NCBI GenBank assembly: GCA_003279855.1
Contig: QCGO01000004.1
Location: forward strand, 62,001-126,000
Source: Prochlorococcus sp. AG-388-E21
Lineage (GTDB): Bacteria; Cyanobacteriota; Cyanobacteriia; PCC-6307; Cyanobiaceae
Direction of reading: 5' to 3'
Length of the DNA stretch: 64,000 nt
The notes beneath the pieces are model-generated. The model searched no databases. It saw nothing but the letters and a program-made list of their open reading frames with translations, and was not told where the DNA came from. Positions 9,369-19,402 of the stretch are shown piece by piece; within the stretch, counting starts at the first letter, position 1, and each line of letters starts with the position of its first letter. The translations under genes were made by a program, and so were the position numbers.

Positions 9369-10985
9369 TTAAACTTTTGCTGTAGTAAGCTTTCTTTCTG
9401 CCAATTTACGAACTTTTAAAGAATCATCTAAGGATGATTTACCATAATTTCTTTCCAAAATATTAATAACTGTTTTTCCAAATTCGTCATCTTTATTGTC
9501 AAAAGCTTCTAAACATACCTCTCCAAGTTTTTTACCAAGAGGACCGGGGTTCCATAAAAGTTTTCTTGCTGTCCAAGGCATCATACTCATTGGATTGTAA
9601 CTAGGTTTTAATATATTATTTTCTAAAGCGTACTTTTCTAAAAGAGTATGTGGTTGTAAACCTATAAAAAATATAGCTGGATCTACTAAACCTTTCCCAA
9701 AGATATTTTCTAGCTCTCTATGATAAGCAATAGTTTGTTTAATTGTATTAGGGGTCTCATCAAAAACATTAAATGAGTAATTCACTGAGACATGATTTCT
9801 AAACCCTGCCTCAACAAGCAATCTACAATTTTCAAGTACAGTTTTAAGGTTATATGCTAGCCTCATTTTTCTAACAAGTTCCTGAGATCCTGATGTAATA
9901 CCGATCTCAAAATAACTCATTCCTGTATCAACCATTAATTGAGCTAATTCACGATCAATATTATCGGCCCTAATATATGCGGCCCACTTAAGATCAGTCC
10001 AACCCTGATCTTTTATAGCTTGAAGCAGTAATTTCGCATCTTGAATATGATTCTTTGTTGGAATAAATTGAGCATCAGTAAACCAAAAACCTCTAACGCC
10101 CATCTCATAAAGTTGCCTCATTTCTTCAATAATTTCATTTACGGGATTAACTCGAACTTTTTTACCCTCTACAACTCCATAAACGCAAAAACAACAATTG
10201 TGTGGACAACCTCTTTTGGTTTGAACTCCTACATAATAATCACCACCTTCTATGTACCAATCAAATTCAGCCCAAATAGATTTAATATATTTGTAGTTAC
10301 AAGCTGTTTTAATTGTTCCGGATGGCTGTTCATGTATTAATTTATTTCTAGGTTTTTGCCCAGCGATATAACATCTTTCTTCGCTAATAGAATCACCCTT
10401 AATAACTTTTTCGATAAGGGTCTCACCTTCTCCAACAGATATTATTGTACCTTTAGGTAGTAATTTACCTAGCTGTTCGTAGAAAACGCTTACAGCTCCT
10501 CCTCCTAAAACTACTTTTACATATTTGTTATATTTTTGAGCTCTATTGATACCCATCTTAACTAAGGATGTATTTCTATTTATTTCTTCATAATGTGATG
10601 TTATTAACTTTAGACCTCCCCAAGCACCTCTAATTTTTTTAAAAATATTATTCGAGTAAAAAACTTCAAATGAGTTCTGCAAAGGGTTGCCGCTTCTCCC
10701 ATCAACTGGTGCGTATATTTGTATGTCTCTCCAAGAATAAACGATTAGATGAGGTCTGAATTGGTCAATTTTTCTTTTTAAGTATTTAGAAACGTTATTT
10801 AGAGGAACTATTGCTAAATCTATGAATTGTTGTTCTATCTCTGGGAAACATTTATGAATATGGTCCGCTAAATAAATAGGCCCTATTGGAAATATCGGGT
10901 TGCATGGAAGTCTTACAATGAGAACTTTTCTAAAAGACTCTCTATTGGGCTCTTTATAGTTTTTTAAAGGAAAGTTAAACTTCAT
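9369..10985 (-). CDS. B12-binding-type radical SAM protein
   Basis: A 538-aa enzyme with an N-terminal cobalamin-binding-like Rossmann region (about 20-200, ending near VVLGGGAVSVF and the SVGEGETLIEKV motif usual in this family) and a radical SAM core with the cluster cysteines C260, C264 and C267 in GCPHNCCFC. The C-terminal ~120 residues form the long tail found in such proteins. The family includes methylases and ring- or lipid-modifying enzymes; the substrate cannot be told here. It ends the leftward group with two glycosyltransferases, which hints at lipid or glycan modification (inference). The product is likely cytosolic or membrane-associated. Confidence 0.85.
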   Translation of the reverse strand: MKFNFPLKNYKEPNRESFRKVLIVRLPCNPIFPIGPIYLADHIHKCFPEIEQQFIDLAIVPLNNVSKYLKRKIDQFRPHLIVYSWRDIQIYAPVDGRSGNPLQNSFEVFYSNNIFKKIRGAWGGLKLITSHYEEINRNTSLVKMGINRAQKYNKYVKVVLGGGAVSVFYEQLGKLLPKGTIISVGEGETLIEKVIKGDSISEERCYIAGQKPRNKLIHEQPSGTIKTACNYKYIKSIWAEFDWYIEGGDYYVGVQTKRGCPHNCCFCVYGVVEGKKVRVNPVNEIIEEMRQLYEMGVRGFWFTDAQFIPTKNHIQDAKLLLQAIKDQGWTDLKWAAYIRADNIDRELAQLMVDTGMSYFEIGITSGSQELVRKMRLAYNLKTVLENCRLLVEAGFRNHVSVNYSFNVFDETPNTIKQTIAYHRELENIFGKGLVDPAIFFIGLQPHTLLEKYALENNILKPSYNPMSMMPWTARKLLWNPGPLGKKLGEVCLEAFDNKDDEFGKTVINILERNYGKSSLDDSLKVRKLAERKLTTAKV

Positions 10986-11088
10986 AAAAGAGATTTTAAA
11001 TGATCTCGTGTGAAGAATCTAACTATTTTATTATCCTTTCGGTGATTTTTTTAAATTTAATTCTGAAAAAAATTTAACTCTTTTTTAG

Positions 11089-12180
11089 TTAGATGTCTGA
11101 AATCATATATTTCCAACAAACATTTAGAAGTTTAATACCATCTATCCATCTTGATATATTTGGTTCTCCAGATCGCCTTGCATAATATCTGACAGGGTAA
11201 TTTAAAATTTTAATATTATTGTTTGCCGCTTCAAAGATTATTGTAAAATCTCCAAAAGGATCTGACTTTGATTCCCAACTACCATTTTTTTTCATCAAAT
11301 TAAAAAACTTCCTAGAGAAAACTTTTGTTCCACATAGCGAATCAGATATGGGCTTGTTTATTAAAATTGATAAAAATATTGCGAAACATCTATTGCCAAT
11401 ATAATTTGCCCATCTCATGGCATCTTTTTCCATCGGGAAAGTTGTCCTAGAGCAATTTACTAGTATATTTTCATTTTTTGTTGATTCCATTATGGCATCA
11501 ATACTATCGTCAATATCTACGGTTAAGTCAGAATCAATAATTGCTAGAGTATCTCCAGTTGATATATTAAATCCTTCAACAACAGCATTCTTCTTTCCCT
11601 TTGAAGTTTGTTTTAAAAGAGATATTTTAAAGTTTTTTGAAAAGTCTTTAGTAAGATTCTCCAACATTTGAAAAGTATTATCTTTACTATTTCCTTCTAC
11701 AAATATTATTTCGATTTTATTTGGTATTTTTTTAAATTTATTTAAGGCTTTTATTAAAAGTTCTTTATTACCTTCTTCATTCCTTGCAGGAATAAGTATT
11801 GAAATCATATTATCATTTAAATTTTCATGATATTTGTAAAATGTGATTTCTATTTCAAATGCAAGGTGCTTAATGATTGGTAATTTACGCAAAGTATTTT
11901 TTATAGAATACGGAACTAATTTTGTTTTTATTGGAGTTAATTTTTTTGCCTTCCATCTGATAGATCTGTAATTATAGATTTCTGCTAATGATTCAACATC
12001 ACATAAAGTAATTCTTGCTGTATTTGTTTCCCCCCTAAATATTCTGGAATCTAATTTCAGCCATCTTGTAATTGGTTCCCAAGTATTACCTCTTACTTTT
12101 AGAGAAATAAATTCATTATTATTCTTAAATAATTGGTGAAGTTTATTGTTTGTTAAATTCCAAGTATTTACTGATTTCAT
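11089..12180 (-). CDS. Family 2 glycosyltransferase with N-terminal extension
   Basis: A 363-aa protein whose GT-A domain begins near residue 126 with MISILIPARNEEGN; a donor-binding DSD motif (IIDSDLTVDID) follows, and an acceptor region with SDSLCGTKVFSR and WESKSDPFGDF is like that of dolichyl/polyprenyl-phosphate sugar transferases. The first ~120 residues are not part of the GT2 fold. Their end (KLTPIKTKLVP...KLPIIKHL) looks like the linker in proteins that fuse a SAM methyltransferase to GT2, suggesting a truncated fusion (inference). No C-terminal membrane helices. Lies between the radical SAM and ArnT-like genes, 35 nt from the latter. Confidence 0.85.
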   Translation of the reverse strand: MKSVNTWNLTNNKLHQLFKNNNEFISLKVRGNTWEPITRWLKLDSRIFRGETNTARITLCDVESLAEIYNYRSIRWKAKKLTPIKTKLVPYSIKNTLRKLPIIKHLAFEIEITFYKYHENLNDNMISILIPARNEEGNKELLIKALNKFKKIPNKIEIIFVEGNSKDNTFQMLENLTKDFSKNFKISLLKQTSKGKKNAVVEGFNISTGDTLAIIDSDLTVDIDDSIDAIMESTKNENILVNCSRTTFPMEKDAMRWANYIGNRCFAIFLSILINKPISDSLCGTKVFSRKFFNLMKKNGSWESKSDPFGDFTIIFEAANNNIKILNYPVRYYARRSGEPNISRWIDGIKLLNVCWKYMISDI

Positions 12181-12215
12181 TTTATGAAAATTTACCCATG
12201 TTTAATATTAACGTA

Positions 12216-13763
12216 TTAGATTTTTTTGATTAATTTCCAAGGAAATATAACTTCATTCTCGTAAATAATTTGTAAGGAGTCATCTTTTTTTTGATCTTCT
12301 TTTGGCAAGATGGACCAAGCTAGTTCTGATGTTTTTAAACTTTTGATGCTCTCGATACCTTCTCCTAAATTAGGTGTTAAAAGAGCAATTCTAATGATTT
12401 TTGATTGTGTAATAGTATTTATAAAGCTGCTCTTATCAACTTTAATTATTGGACTATTGATTGTTTTCAAAGAAGATATATTTTCCATAGTCTCTCTAAG
12501 TTCTCTCGATCTATCTGTAAAAAGACCTGATTGCAAAAAACAGGATGACATTAGATAGGGTCCAACAATTAATATAGATATCAATGTTGAGGTGCTTTGA
12601 GTATTTTTGATGAAATTCCAAGCTAATGCAAATAGTACTAATCCTCCAATTAGGAATGTATTCTCTTTGATATTAAAATTCATGTTAGCTTTGAATACGA
12701 AAATATAGATAAAGATTACTGAAGCAACAAATAATGGAATTATTCTTGAAGATATAAAAATAAAAATAAATTTAAATCTTTTTTCTTCTATTAAATAATT
12801 GATACCTATAAATGCATTTAAGGATATTATTGAAGAGATTTGTAAAGGATAGTAAGGTGTTTTTGTAGAAAAACTACTTATCAAGATTATTAAAATCAAA
12901 GGGAAATAAAATAAAATATAACCTTGAGAATTTTTACTTTTTAAACCGTGAACTAATCCAATAATAGAAAATATGCTCCATGGGAGGAAATTTACTGGCA
13001 TGTTCCACAAATAGTAGTAAAAAGGATTCGTAAATGTATTTTCTCTAGATAAATTATTAAATTTATCTAAAAGGTGAAAAATAATATTTTTATCAAGAAA
13101 TGTATTTATAGATGTTGTCCACAAAATAAATGGAATAAAACCAATTATTAATCCAAGCCAAAAATATTTTGAGGTAAAAATAAATTTTTTTTTAATCAAA
13201 TATGGTAATAATGATATAACTGGTATAAAGACGAGAAAAGTCTTCATCATAAAAGCTAAACCTATCCAAATCCCAAAAAGAGATATGTAAAATAATTCTT
13301 TTTTACTGTTTGTTTTTACAATCGAAAATATTCCAATAGTCACTAAACAGCTATATATTAAATCTTGTGTAGCTAAGTGAGAATAATCAAACCACAAAAA
13401 AGTTGTTGAAAGAATAAGTGGTGATGCGATTGCAAACTTTTTACCTATTAATTCCTCATGTAATTTATAGGTTATGATTAACATCACTATTGATGAAATA
13501 GTTGTGGGTAAATATGATGCGAATAAATTTTCCCCAAATATTTCTTGTGATTTGGCAATTAGAAATTGTATACCTATTGTTCTATCTAAATTAAAATCTC
13601 CCCACCATAATGGAATTATCCAATTGCCTTTTTCTAATATCCATCTAGCCTGTAAAGCATAGAATCCTTCATCATAAGCTAAGTAACTTCTTTTACCAAA
13701 GTAGAAAATTAATGGAAAAAATATAAGAAATTTAAAAAATAATTTGAAATTAATTTTCCACAT
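12216..13763 (-). CDS. ArnT/PMT-like membrane glycosyltransferase
   Basis: A 515-aa polytopic membrane protein with about ten or more hydrophobic segments. After the first membrane helix comes YDEGFYALQARWIL, the acidic loop motif conserved in ArnT (lipid A L-Ara4N transferase) and related GT-C enzymes that use polyprenyl-phosphate sugars. Donor and acceptor are unknown. The neighbouring GT2 could make the polyprenyl-phosphate sugar that this enzyme consumes, the standard pairing in such systems (inference). Its sequence is strongly biased to Phe, Ile and Lys, matching the AT-rich DNA. The ATG start lies at the left end of a 152-bp divergent region. Confidence 0.85.
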   Translation of the reverse strand: MWKINFKLFFKFLIFFPLIFYFGKRSYLAYDEGFYALQARWILEKGNWIIPLWWGDFNLDRTIGIQFLIAKSQEIFGENLFASYLPTTISSIVMLIITYKLHEELIGKKFAIASPLILSTTFLWFDYSHLATQDLIYSCLVTIGIFSIVKTNSKKELFYISLFGIWIGLAFMMKTFLVFIPVISLLPYLIKKKFIFTSKYFWLGLIIGFIPFILWTTSINTFLDKNIIFHLLDKFNNLSRENTFTNPFYYYLWNMPVNFLPWSIFSIIGLVHGLKSKNSQGYILFYFPLILIILISSFSTKTPYYPLQISSIISLNAFIGINYLIEEKRFKFIFIFISSRIIPLFVASVIFIYIFVFKANMNFNIKENTFLIGGLVLFALAWNFIKNTQSTSTLISILIVGPYLMSSCFLQSGLFTDRSRELRETMENISSLKTINSPIIKVDKSSFINTITQSKIIRIALLTPNLGEGIESIKSLKTSELAWSILPKEDQKKDDSLQIIYENEVIFPWKLIKKI

Positions 13764-13831
13764 ATAAAAGTTTGTTTTATTTTGGATAAATGCCGATAAT
13801 TTGAATTGAAAAAATGACCTAATGTTTACTA

Positions 13832-13844
13832 AACAGTTACTGTT
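13832..13844. promoter_or_regulatory. Dyad AACAGT-T-ACTGTT, possible operator
   Basis: A perfect 6-bp dyad with a single central base, in the 152-bp divergent region between the ArnT-like gene and the DUF3493 gene. The short spacer suits a dimeric repressor site better than an RNA hairpin. It is followed by two CCGC blocks (13845-13848, 13858-13861) that stand out in this AT-rich DNA. No matching regulator is known to me. Confidence 0.3.
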
Positions 13845-13915
13845 CCGCAGACTATGTCCGCGATATTAAATTTTAGTTTTTTCATATAGACTTAATTTTA
13901 TATTTTAAAGAATTA

Positions 13916-14155
13916 ATGTCAAAAATTGATCCTGAATTAAAAAAAAAGTTACTAAAGGAGACTCAAGCTCCATTCAAAGGCTTAAGGAGAATATTATGGA
14001 TTGCCTTCTCTGGTTCTGCTTTTTTAGGTCTTCTAATAATGGTTTCTAAAATTGCTGGTGGAAATGAAATACAGCAAAATAATCTTTTAATACAACTAGG
14101 AGCTTGTGCCTTATTTCCTATCTTATTTTTCCTAGATAGAAATAAGGAAGATTAA
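13916..14155 (+). CDS. DUF3493 family small membrane protein
   Basis: A 79-aa protein with two predicted membrane helices (about residues 27-46 and 58-73: WIAFSGSAFLGLLIMVSKIAG and LLIQLGACALFPILFFLD) and the family's N-terminal PFKGLRRILW motif. DUF3493 is the domain found in plant/algal LPA1/REP27, which help photosystem II assembly; the cyanobacterial versions are this short domain only. A role in thylakoid membrane or PSII assembly is therefore a guess from the family. It converges on infB with a 4-nt gap. ATG start, no Shine-Dalgarno sequence. Confidence 0.75.
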   Translation: MSKIDPELKKKLLKETQAPFKGLRRILWIAFSGSAFLGLLIMVSKIAGGNEIQQNNLLIQLGACALFPILFFLDRNKED

Positions 14156-14159
14156 GTTT

Positions 14160-17100
14160 TTATTTATTTAGAGTCCTTTTTTTTGTTACAAATTTGAATG
14201 CCTCAATGATATCTCCTTCACTCCAGGTTGAGAATTTATCACATCCAACCCCACATTCAAAACCAGTATTAACTTCTTTTACATCATCTTTAGATCTTTT
14301 CAGAGAATCTAAATTACCTTCAAATATTACTTTATCGGATCTAAGTACTCTTAAAGAACAATTTCTTTGAAGCTTACCACTTTGTATGTAGCATCCAGCA
14401 ATTGCTCCTTTCCCAACCGCAAATGTCGCTCTTACTTCAGCTTGACCTAAAGATTCTTCAACCAGATCAGGTTCAAGTAATCCCTCCATAGCGGATTGAA
14501 TATCTTCTAAAAGTTTATAAATGACTTCATACTCTCGTATATCAACATCATTTGCGTCGGCCGCTCTTTTAGCTCCAGAAGCTAAAGATGTGTTGAAGCC
14601 TATTATTACTGAGCCAGAAGCAGCAGCAAGATCTATGTCAGTCTCAGTTATTTCTCCAGGTGCAGAAAGTAGGACTCTAACTTGTACCTCATTCTTTGGT
14701 AATTGTTCTAGTGAACCTAATATAGCTTCTACACTCCCTTGGACATCTGCTTTAAGAATTAGATTTAATTCTTTAAGTTCTCCATCATTTGCTTGAGTAG
14801 ATAAAGATGATAAACTTACCCTTCTTGATGCCATTTGCTGGGCTAATTTTGTTGCTCTTGCATCAGTCGCTCTATCTCCAACAATTGCTCTAGCAGATTT
14901 CTCATCAGGATAAACTTCAAATTCATCACCAGCTGTTGGGACTTCGCTAAATCCAAGTGCTTCCACTGGACATGAAGGCCCAGCCTCCTTAATTCTATTA
15001 CCATGTTCATCAACCATGGCTCTAATTTTCCCAAGGACTGAACCTGCGGCTAAAGCATCTCCAGCTTTTAAAGTACCATTTTGTACTAGTAATGTTGCAA
15101 CAGGACCTTTAGCTTTATCTAAATGGGCTTCAATAACTGTCCCTTTAGCTAATCTTTCTGGGTTTGCTTGGAGATCTTCAACTTCAGAAACCAACAGGAT
15201 CATCTCGAGTAATTTATCAATATTTTGTTTTTTGATTGCACTGACTGGAACCATAACTACGTCCCCACCCCAGTCTTCGGCGATTAGATCTTTTTCTGAT
15301 AATTCCTGTTTAACTCTATCTGGAGAAGCACCTTCTTTATCAATTTTATTTATAGCTACCACTATTGGTACTTTTGCTGCTCTTGCGTGACTGATAGCTT
15401 CGAGTGTTTGAGGTCTGCACCCATCATCAGCAGCTACTACAAGTACCGCTACGTCTGTAACTTTTGTACCTCTTGCACGCATGGCGGTAAATGCCTCATG
15501 GCCTGGAGTATCAAGAAAAGTTAGCTTTTTCTTTGTTGATTCGTGCTCAAATTCAACTTGATAAGCCCCGATATGTTGAGTTATTCCGCCTGCTTCACCA
15601 GAGGCTACTCTGGATTCTCTTATGGAATCTAAAAGACTTGTTTTACCATGGTCAACATGACCCATTACTGTAATGACTGGAGGCCTTTTTATAAGACTTT
15701 CAACATCATCTGTTTCAATCATGTCTACTGTTTTCTTTGCTGCCTCTTCAACATCATCTTGTAGAACAGGTACTCCAAATTCCTCAGCCACTGTTTCAAT
15801 GGTTGCCAAGTCAAGCGATTGAGTAACTGTAGCTGTAATCCCCTTAAAGAAAAGAGATTTGATTATTTCAGAACTTTCAAGACTAAGCTTATCGGCTAAT
15901 TCTTGTACTGTTAAATTATCTTCAGGTATTATTATCATTTCAGGTCTTACTTGTTTTGCATCTTTTGCTGCTCTTAGTTCCATAGCTCTTCTCTTTTGTC
16001 TTTGCCTAGTAGTCTCTTTTTTCTTCTTCTTGAATTGTCTTGAGGGTTTTTGTGATTTGATCTCTTCAGATTTTTCTTTTTTTGGACGTGCCAAACTAGC
16101 TGATAATATCGAAACTTTCTCTCCTGAGTAGCCGCTAGTCTCAGAGGTTAATGAATCATCATTTTCTCCAATGATATGGACTTTTTGTCTTTGTTTTTGT
16201 GGGTTTTTATTTCTTAATGCTTCTAACTTGGCACTGTCGTCCCAATCTGTTCTGCCAGGCTTCTTAGAGTTGCTTGGGAATGATCTATGAGGTGGTTTCT
16301 TAGCTGTTGGAGATGCATTTAAACGACTATTAGGTGCTTTAGCCTTCTGATTGGTCCCCTCGAGTTTTTGTTTGTTTACATTAGGAATATTTGGTTTTTC
16401 TTTGTTTGATGCATTAGTTTTCTGTAACTGCATCAATTCATTAGGTGCTACTGGCTTTCTTATCCCAGAGGGACTTTGATTACTAAATTTCGAACCGGCC
16501 CTATTGAAATCTCCCTGTCTATAAGGTCCGCCTTGTCTATTTGGAACACCCTGCCTATTCTGCCCCCCTGGTCTATTAGGAGCACCTTGTCTATTAGGAG
16601 CACCTGGCCTATTGAAGTCTCCCTGTCTATTAGACACGCCTTGTCTATTTGGAACACCCTGCCTATCCTGCCTCCCTGGCCTACTTGGAGTACCCTCTCT
16701 GTAAGGACTGCCTAGCCTGTTTGGGATATTTTGGCGGCTTGGTGGCCTATTGGAATTTGCTTGTCTATTCGAAATACCACCCCTATTAGCAGAAATTGGT
16801 GTATTAGATGAGGGTTGCCTGCTATTAGTATTTGTTCTTTTTGAATTAATTTTAGGATCTTCCCTTCTAATCGGGGCGCCTACTAGTTCAGGTGTATTTT
16901 TTACATGAGGACTATTTAAATTCTTTTTAGGAAAATTATTATTATCATTTTTATTTGCTAATTGAGCCCTTTGATTAACTGAGTTATTTATTTTGTTTGC
17001 ATTTATATTCCTATTGGAATTTGCTAAATTTTTTGGTTTTTCAATTAGTTGAATAGGCGGTTTTGCAGTGGTTTTTATTGGAGATAAAGAGGGATTTTTT

Positions 17101-17633
17101 AAAGGCTTTTTGTCCTGTACAACCCTTGAGTCTTTTCTGTCTTTTAGATTTGGAGTTGTTCTTATTATGTTGTTAGTTTTATTTTGAGTTTTTGAAAGTG
17201 CTTGAGATTTGAGGTTAGAGACAATAGAAGGGGGATTTGGATTTTTTAAATTTCTTTTATTTGAGCTTATTAGTGAATTTTCTTGTTTATTAATAGGCTT
17301 AATTAAAAGAGGTTTTTTATTTAAAACTTCTTTTGATATATTCTCTGGAGGCAAGTTACTTGATAAGGTTTTATTATTTTTGTTTTCGTTATCATTATTT
17401 TTTGGGTTTTCGGTTTTTGCTTTAAATGTAGATTTACTTACGGAAAGAATTTTTTTGCCCGGATTTTTGTTATTTATAAGAGTTTTTATTTTTTTTGCAT
17501 CTTCCAAGCTTATTGAACTGCTGTGACTTTTTACTGATATTGAAAGTTTTTGAGCAGCATCCAATATATCTTTATTTTCCAGTTTTAGATCTCTGGAAAG
17601 TTCATAAACTCTGATTTTATCGCTGATAGTCAT
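14160..17633 (-). CDS. infB: Translation initiation factor IF-2
   Basis: GTPase that places initiator tRNA on the 30S subunit. At 1157 aa it is longer than E. coli IF-2 because of a very long, disordered, Asn/Lys/Arg/Pro-rich N-terminal half (about 60-560), which includes a 13-unit hexapeptide repeat. The conserved part begins with an IF2_N segment ([18 protein letters not shown]) and continues with G1 [10 protein letters not shown]3 DTPGHEAF, G4 NKID and domains II-IV (ending [13 protein letters not shown]). The first ~50 residues are another IF2_N-like domain ([16 protein letters not shown]). It is the last gene of the rimP-nusA-ylxR-infB operon. Confidence 0.98.
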   Translation of the reverse strand: MTISDKIRVYELSRDLKLENKDILDAAQKLSISVKSHSSSISLEDAKKIKTLINNKNPGKKILSVSKSTFKAKTENPKNNDNENKNNKTLSSNLPPENISKEVLNKKPLLIKPINKQENSLISSNKRNLKNPNPPSIVSNLKSQALSKTQNKTNNIIRTTPNLKDRKDSRVVQDKKPLKNPSLSPIKTTAKPPIQLIEKPKNLANSNRNINANKINNSVNQRAQLANKNDNNNFPKKNLNSPHVKNTPELVGAPIRREDPKINSKRTNTNSRQPSSNTPISANRGGISNRQANSNRPPSRQNIPNRLGSPYREGTPSRPGRQDRQGVPNRQGVSNRQGDFNRPGAPNRQGAPNRPGGQNRQGVPNRQGGPYRQGDFNRAGSKFSNQSPSGIRKPVAPNELMQLQKTNASNKEKPNIPNVNKQKLEGTNQKAKAPNSRLNASPTAKKPPHRSFPSNSKKPGRTDWDDSAKLEALRNKNPQKQRQKVHIIGENDDSLTSETSGYSGEKVSILSASLARPKKEKSEEIKSQKPSRQFKKKKKETTRQRQKRRAMELRAAKDAKQVRPEMIIIPEDNLTVQELADKLSLESSEIIKSLFFKGITATVTQSLDLATIETVAEEFGVPVLQDDVEEAAKKTVDMIETDDVESLIKRPPVITVMGHVDHGKTSLLDSIRESRVASGEAGGITQHIGAYQVEFEHESTKKKLTFLDTPGHEAFTAMRARGTKVTDVAVLVVAADDGCRPQTLEAISHARAAKVPIVVAINKIDKEGASPDRVKQELSEKDLIAEDWGGDVVMVPVSAIKKQNIDKLLEMILLVSEVEDLQANPERLAKGTVIEAHLDKAKGPVATLLVQNGTLKAGDALAAGSVLGKIRAMVDEHGNRIKEAGPSCPVEALGFSEVPTAGDEFEVYPDEKSARAIVGDRATDARATKLAQQMASRRVSLSSLSTQANDGELKELNLILKADVQGSVEAILGSLEQLPKNEVQVRVLLSAPGEITETDIDLAAASGSVIIGFNTSLASGAKRAADANDVDIREYEVIYKLLEDIQSAMEGLLEPDLVEESLGQAEVRATFAVGKGAIAGCYIQSGKLQRNCSLRVLRSDKVIFEGNLDSLKRSKDDVKEVNTGFECGVGCDKFSTWSEGDIIEAFKFVTKKRTLNK
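16488..16721 (-). repeat. 13 tandem 18-bp repeats within infB (hexapeptide NRQGxP)
   Basis: The block is exactly 234 bp and encodes 13 hexapeptides of the form [N/Y/S/D]-R-[Q/P]-G-x-x, e.g. [24 protein letters not shown]. Three looser units ([18 protein letters not shown]) precede it in the protein. Unit sequences are similar at DNA level (CTATTxGGxxCxCCxTGx-type on the plus strand), which makes slippage or unequal exchange likely. The shadow ORFs 16460-16657(-) and 16476-16715(+) in the track come from this repeat. Confidence 0.85.
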
Positions 17634-17705
17634 TTAATCTGAATGTTACTCTTTTTTTAGAAATTTAAGAGAATATAATTTTAATTATATGCTCTTTTGG
17701 GATAG

Positions 17706-17966
17706 TTATTTATAGTTTGCAATTTCCCTTTCAAAAATATCAAAAAATTCAGGATTTAAAATGCCTTTTAAAGCTTTTTGAAGCTTTTTTTTAATTTTAG
17801 AATCTGTGTAACACTTTTTTGATTTACAAATGTAAGCAGAACGACCCATACCTTGATTAAGCATAATACCTAACTTATGATCATTAGTAATCTTCATAAG
17901 ATTATTTCTATCAAAAGTTGTCCTGCAAGAAATGCACTTACGCATAACAGGAGATTTCTGTATCAC
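17706..17966 (-). CDS. ylxR: YlxR family (DUF448) RNA-binding protein
   Basis: An 86-aa protein of the YlxR family, which is nearly always encoded between nusA and infB. The N-terminal RKCISCRTTFDRNNLMKI is the family signature, and the GRSAYICKSKKCYTDSKIKKKL motif is the second conserved block. In other bacteria YlxR binds RNA and influences RNase P or transcription; its role in cyanobacteria is not settled. The start overlaps the nusA stop by 4 nt, so the two are translationally coupled. Track start (ATG at 17966) retained. Confidence 0.93.
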   Translation of the reverse strand: MIQKSPVMRKCISCRTTFDRNNLMKITNDHKLGIMLNQGMGRSAYICKSKKCYTDSKIKKKLQKALKGILNPEFFDIFEREIANYK

Positions 17967-19366
17967 CGTGTTTTCTCCTCTTTAGACAATAGTTCCTCTT
18001 GTTTTAAGTTTTCTGTTTGGTCGTTTTCTGAAAGAGTTTCTTCGTCATATCTTTCATCTCCATATTCTTCATCATCTTCAGGCAAAGGGTAAAGCTCCCT
18101 TAATCTTTTATCTTCTGCAGCTCTTTCTGCTTGCTCAGCCTCCAATCTCTGTTCAGCTTCTCTTTGAAGATTCTCTTCTTCCTCCCTTTGAATTATTAGC
18201 TCTGCTACTGCAGAGTCTTCAGCCTCCTGATCATATTCATGGGAGTTTTTAACGTCTATTTTCCATCCTGTTAACCTAGCAGCAAGACGAACATTTTGAC
18301 CTTCTCTTCCTATGGCAAGACTTAATTGATCAGGAGGAACTAAAACATGAGCATGTTGTCCTTCTGGATCAACAAGCCTGACAAGGTCAACTTTAGCTGG
18401 ACTCAGAGAATTAAGAATGTACTGAATAGGGTCAGATGACCACTTTATAACATCTATTTTTTCTCCTCTTAATTCATTAACTACTTGTTGAATTCTTGCT
18501 CCTCTTGCTCCAATGCAAGCACCGACTGGATCAACTTCTCTTTCAATACTATCTACGGCGACTTTAGTCCTTGGGCCAACAGCTCTTGAAGGAGGATTTG
18601 CTTCTCTTGAAACAGCAACGATTTTTACTGTACCTTCTTGAATTTCTGGTACTTCATTTTCGAACAAATAAACCACTAGACCAGCATTAGCTCGACTTAC
18701 AAAAAGTTGAGGCCCTTTTCTAGCTACCTCGCTAACTTCTTTAAGAAAAACTTTGAATGTAGCGTTAGCTCTATAATTATCATTAGGTAATTGATCCCTT
18801 TTAGGAAGTTCTGCTTCTACTTCTGGTCTGCCGATCCCTGAGCTAACCCCCATAATTACTGACTGTCTCTCAAATCTTATAACTCTTGCAGTTAAAACAG
18901 GATCCTCCAAATCAGCGAATTCTTCCTGAATCATTTTCCTTTGTTGGTCTCTCAACTTTTGAGCCAATACTTGCTTTGTTGTTGAGGCAGCCATTCTACC
19001 AAAATCCTCTTTTTCGGGAGTGACATCTAAAACGACGGTATCACCTATTTGAGCATCATCAGCAACTTGTTTAACTTCTACAAGAGATATTTGATGATCT
19101 TCGCTTTCAACTTCCTCAACAATAATTTTACTCGATAAAATTCGATAACCCTCTTCTTCTAAATCGAATCCTACATCAAAATTACTAAAGTATTCTTCAT
19201 CAAATGGATCTTCTTTCACTCCAATGTAGAAAGTTTTTCGGTATTTTTCGTAACCTTTAAGTAAAGCTTCACGTAAAGCTGATTCCACAACGTGAGGAGG
19301 TAATTTTTTTTCCTCACTTATGTCTTCAATAAGATTGTTTAAACCTGGGAGAATTACTAATGCCAT
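17963..19366 (-). CDS. nusA: Transcription termination/antitermination factor NusA
   Basis: RNA polymerase elongation factor that affects pausing, termination and antitermination. The 467-aa protein has the N-terminal polymerase-binding domain (about 1-125), an S1 domain (about 135-200), and two KH domains (about 205-345; GACIGARGARIQQVVNEL and AIGREGQNVRLAARLTGW). Instead of the E. coli C-terminal acidic repeats there is a ~90-residue charged, Glu-rich tail that is probably a coiled coil, ending in a low-complexity stretch. It lies between rimP (36 nt upstream) and ylxR. Confidence 0.98.
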   Translation of the reverse strand: MALVILPGLNNLIEDISEEKKLPPHVVESALREALLKGYEKYRKTFYIGVKEDPFDEEYFSNFDVGFDLEEEGYRILSSKIIVEEVESEDHQISLVEVKQVADDAQIGDTVVLDVTPEKEDFGRMAASTTKQVLAQKLRDQQRKMIQEEFADLEDPVLTARVIRFERQSVIMGVSSGIGRPEVEAELPKRDQLPNDNYRANATFKVFLKEVSEVARKGPQLFVSRANAGLVVYLFENEVPEIQEGTVKIVAVSREANPPSRAVGPRTKVAVDSIEREVDPVGACIGARGARIQQVVNELRGEKIDVIKWSSDPIQYILNSLSPAKVDLVRLVDPEGQHAHVLVPPDQLSLAIGREGQNVRLAARLTGWKIDVKNSHEYDQEAEDSAVAELIIQREEEENLQREAEQRLEAEQAERAAEDKRLRELYPLPEDDEEYGDERYDEETLSENDQTENLKQEELLSKEEKTR

Positions 19367-19402
19367 CTATGATGGGTAAAATGAATAAGAGTTGATAATT
19401 AA

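Noticed and set aside
16476-16715. ORF track entry of 79 aa on the plus strand within infB
   Set aside because: Reverse complement of the 18-bp repeat block of infB; the regular amino acid pattern is a reflection of the repeats.
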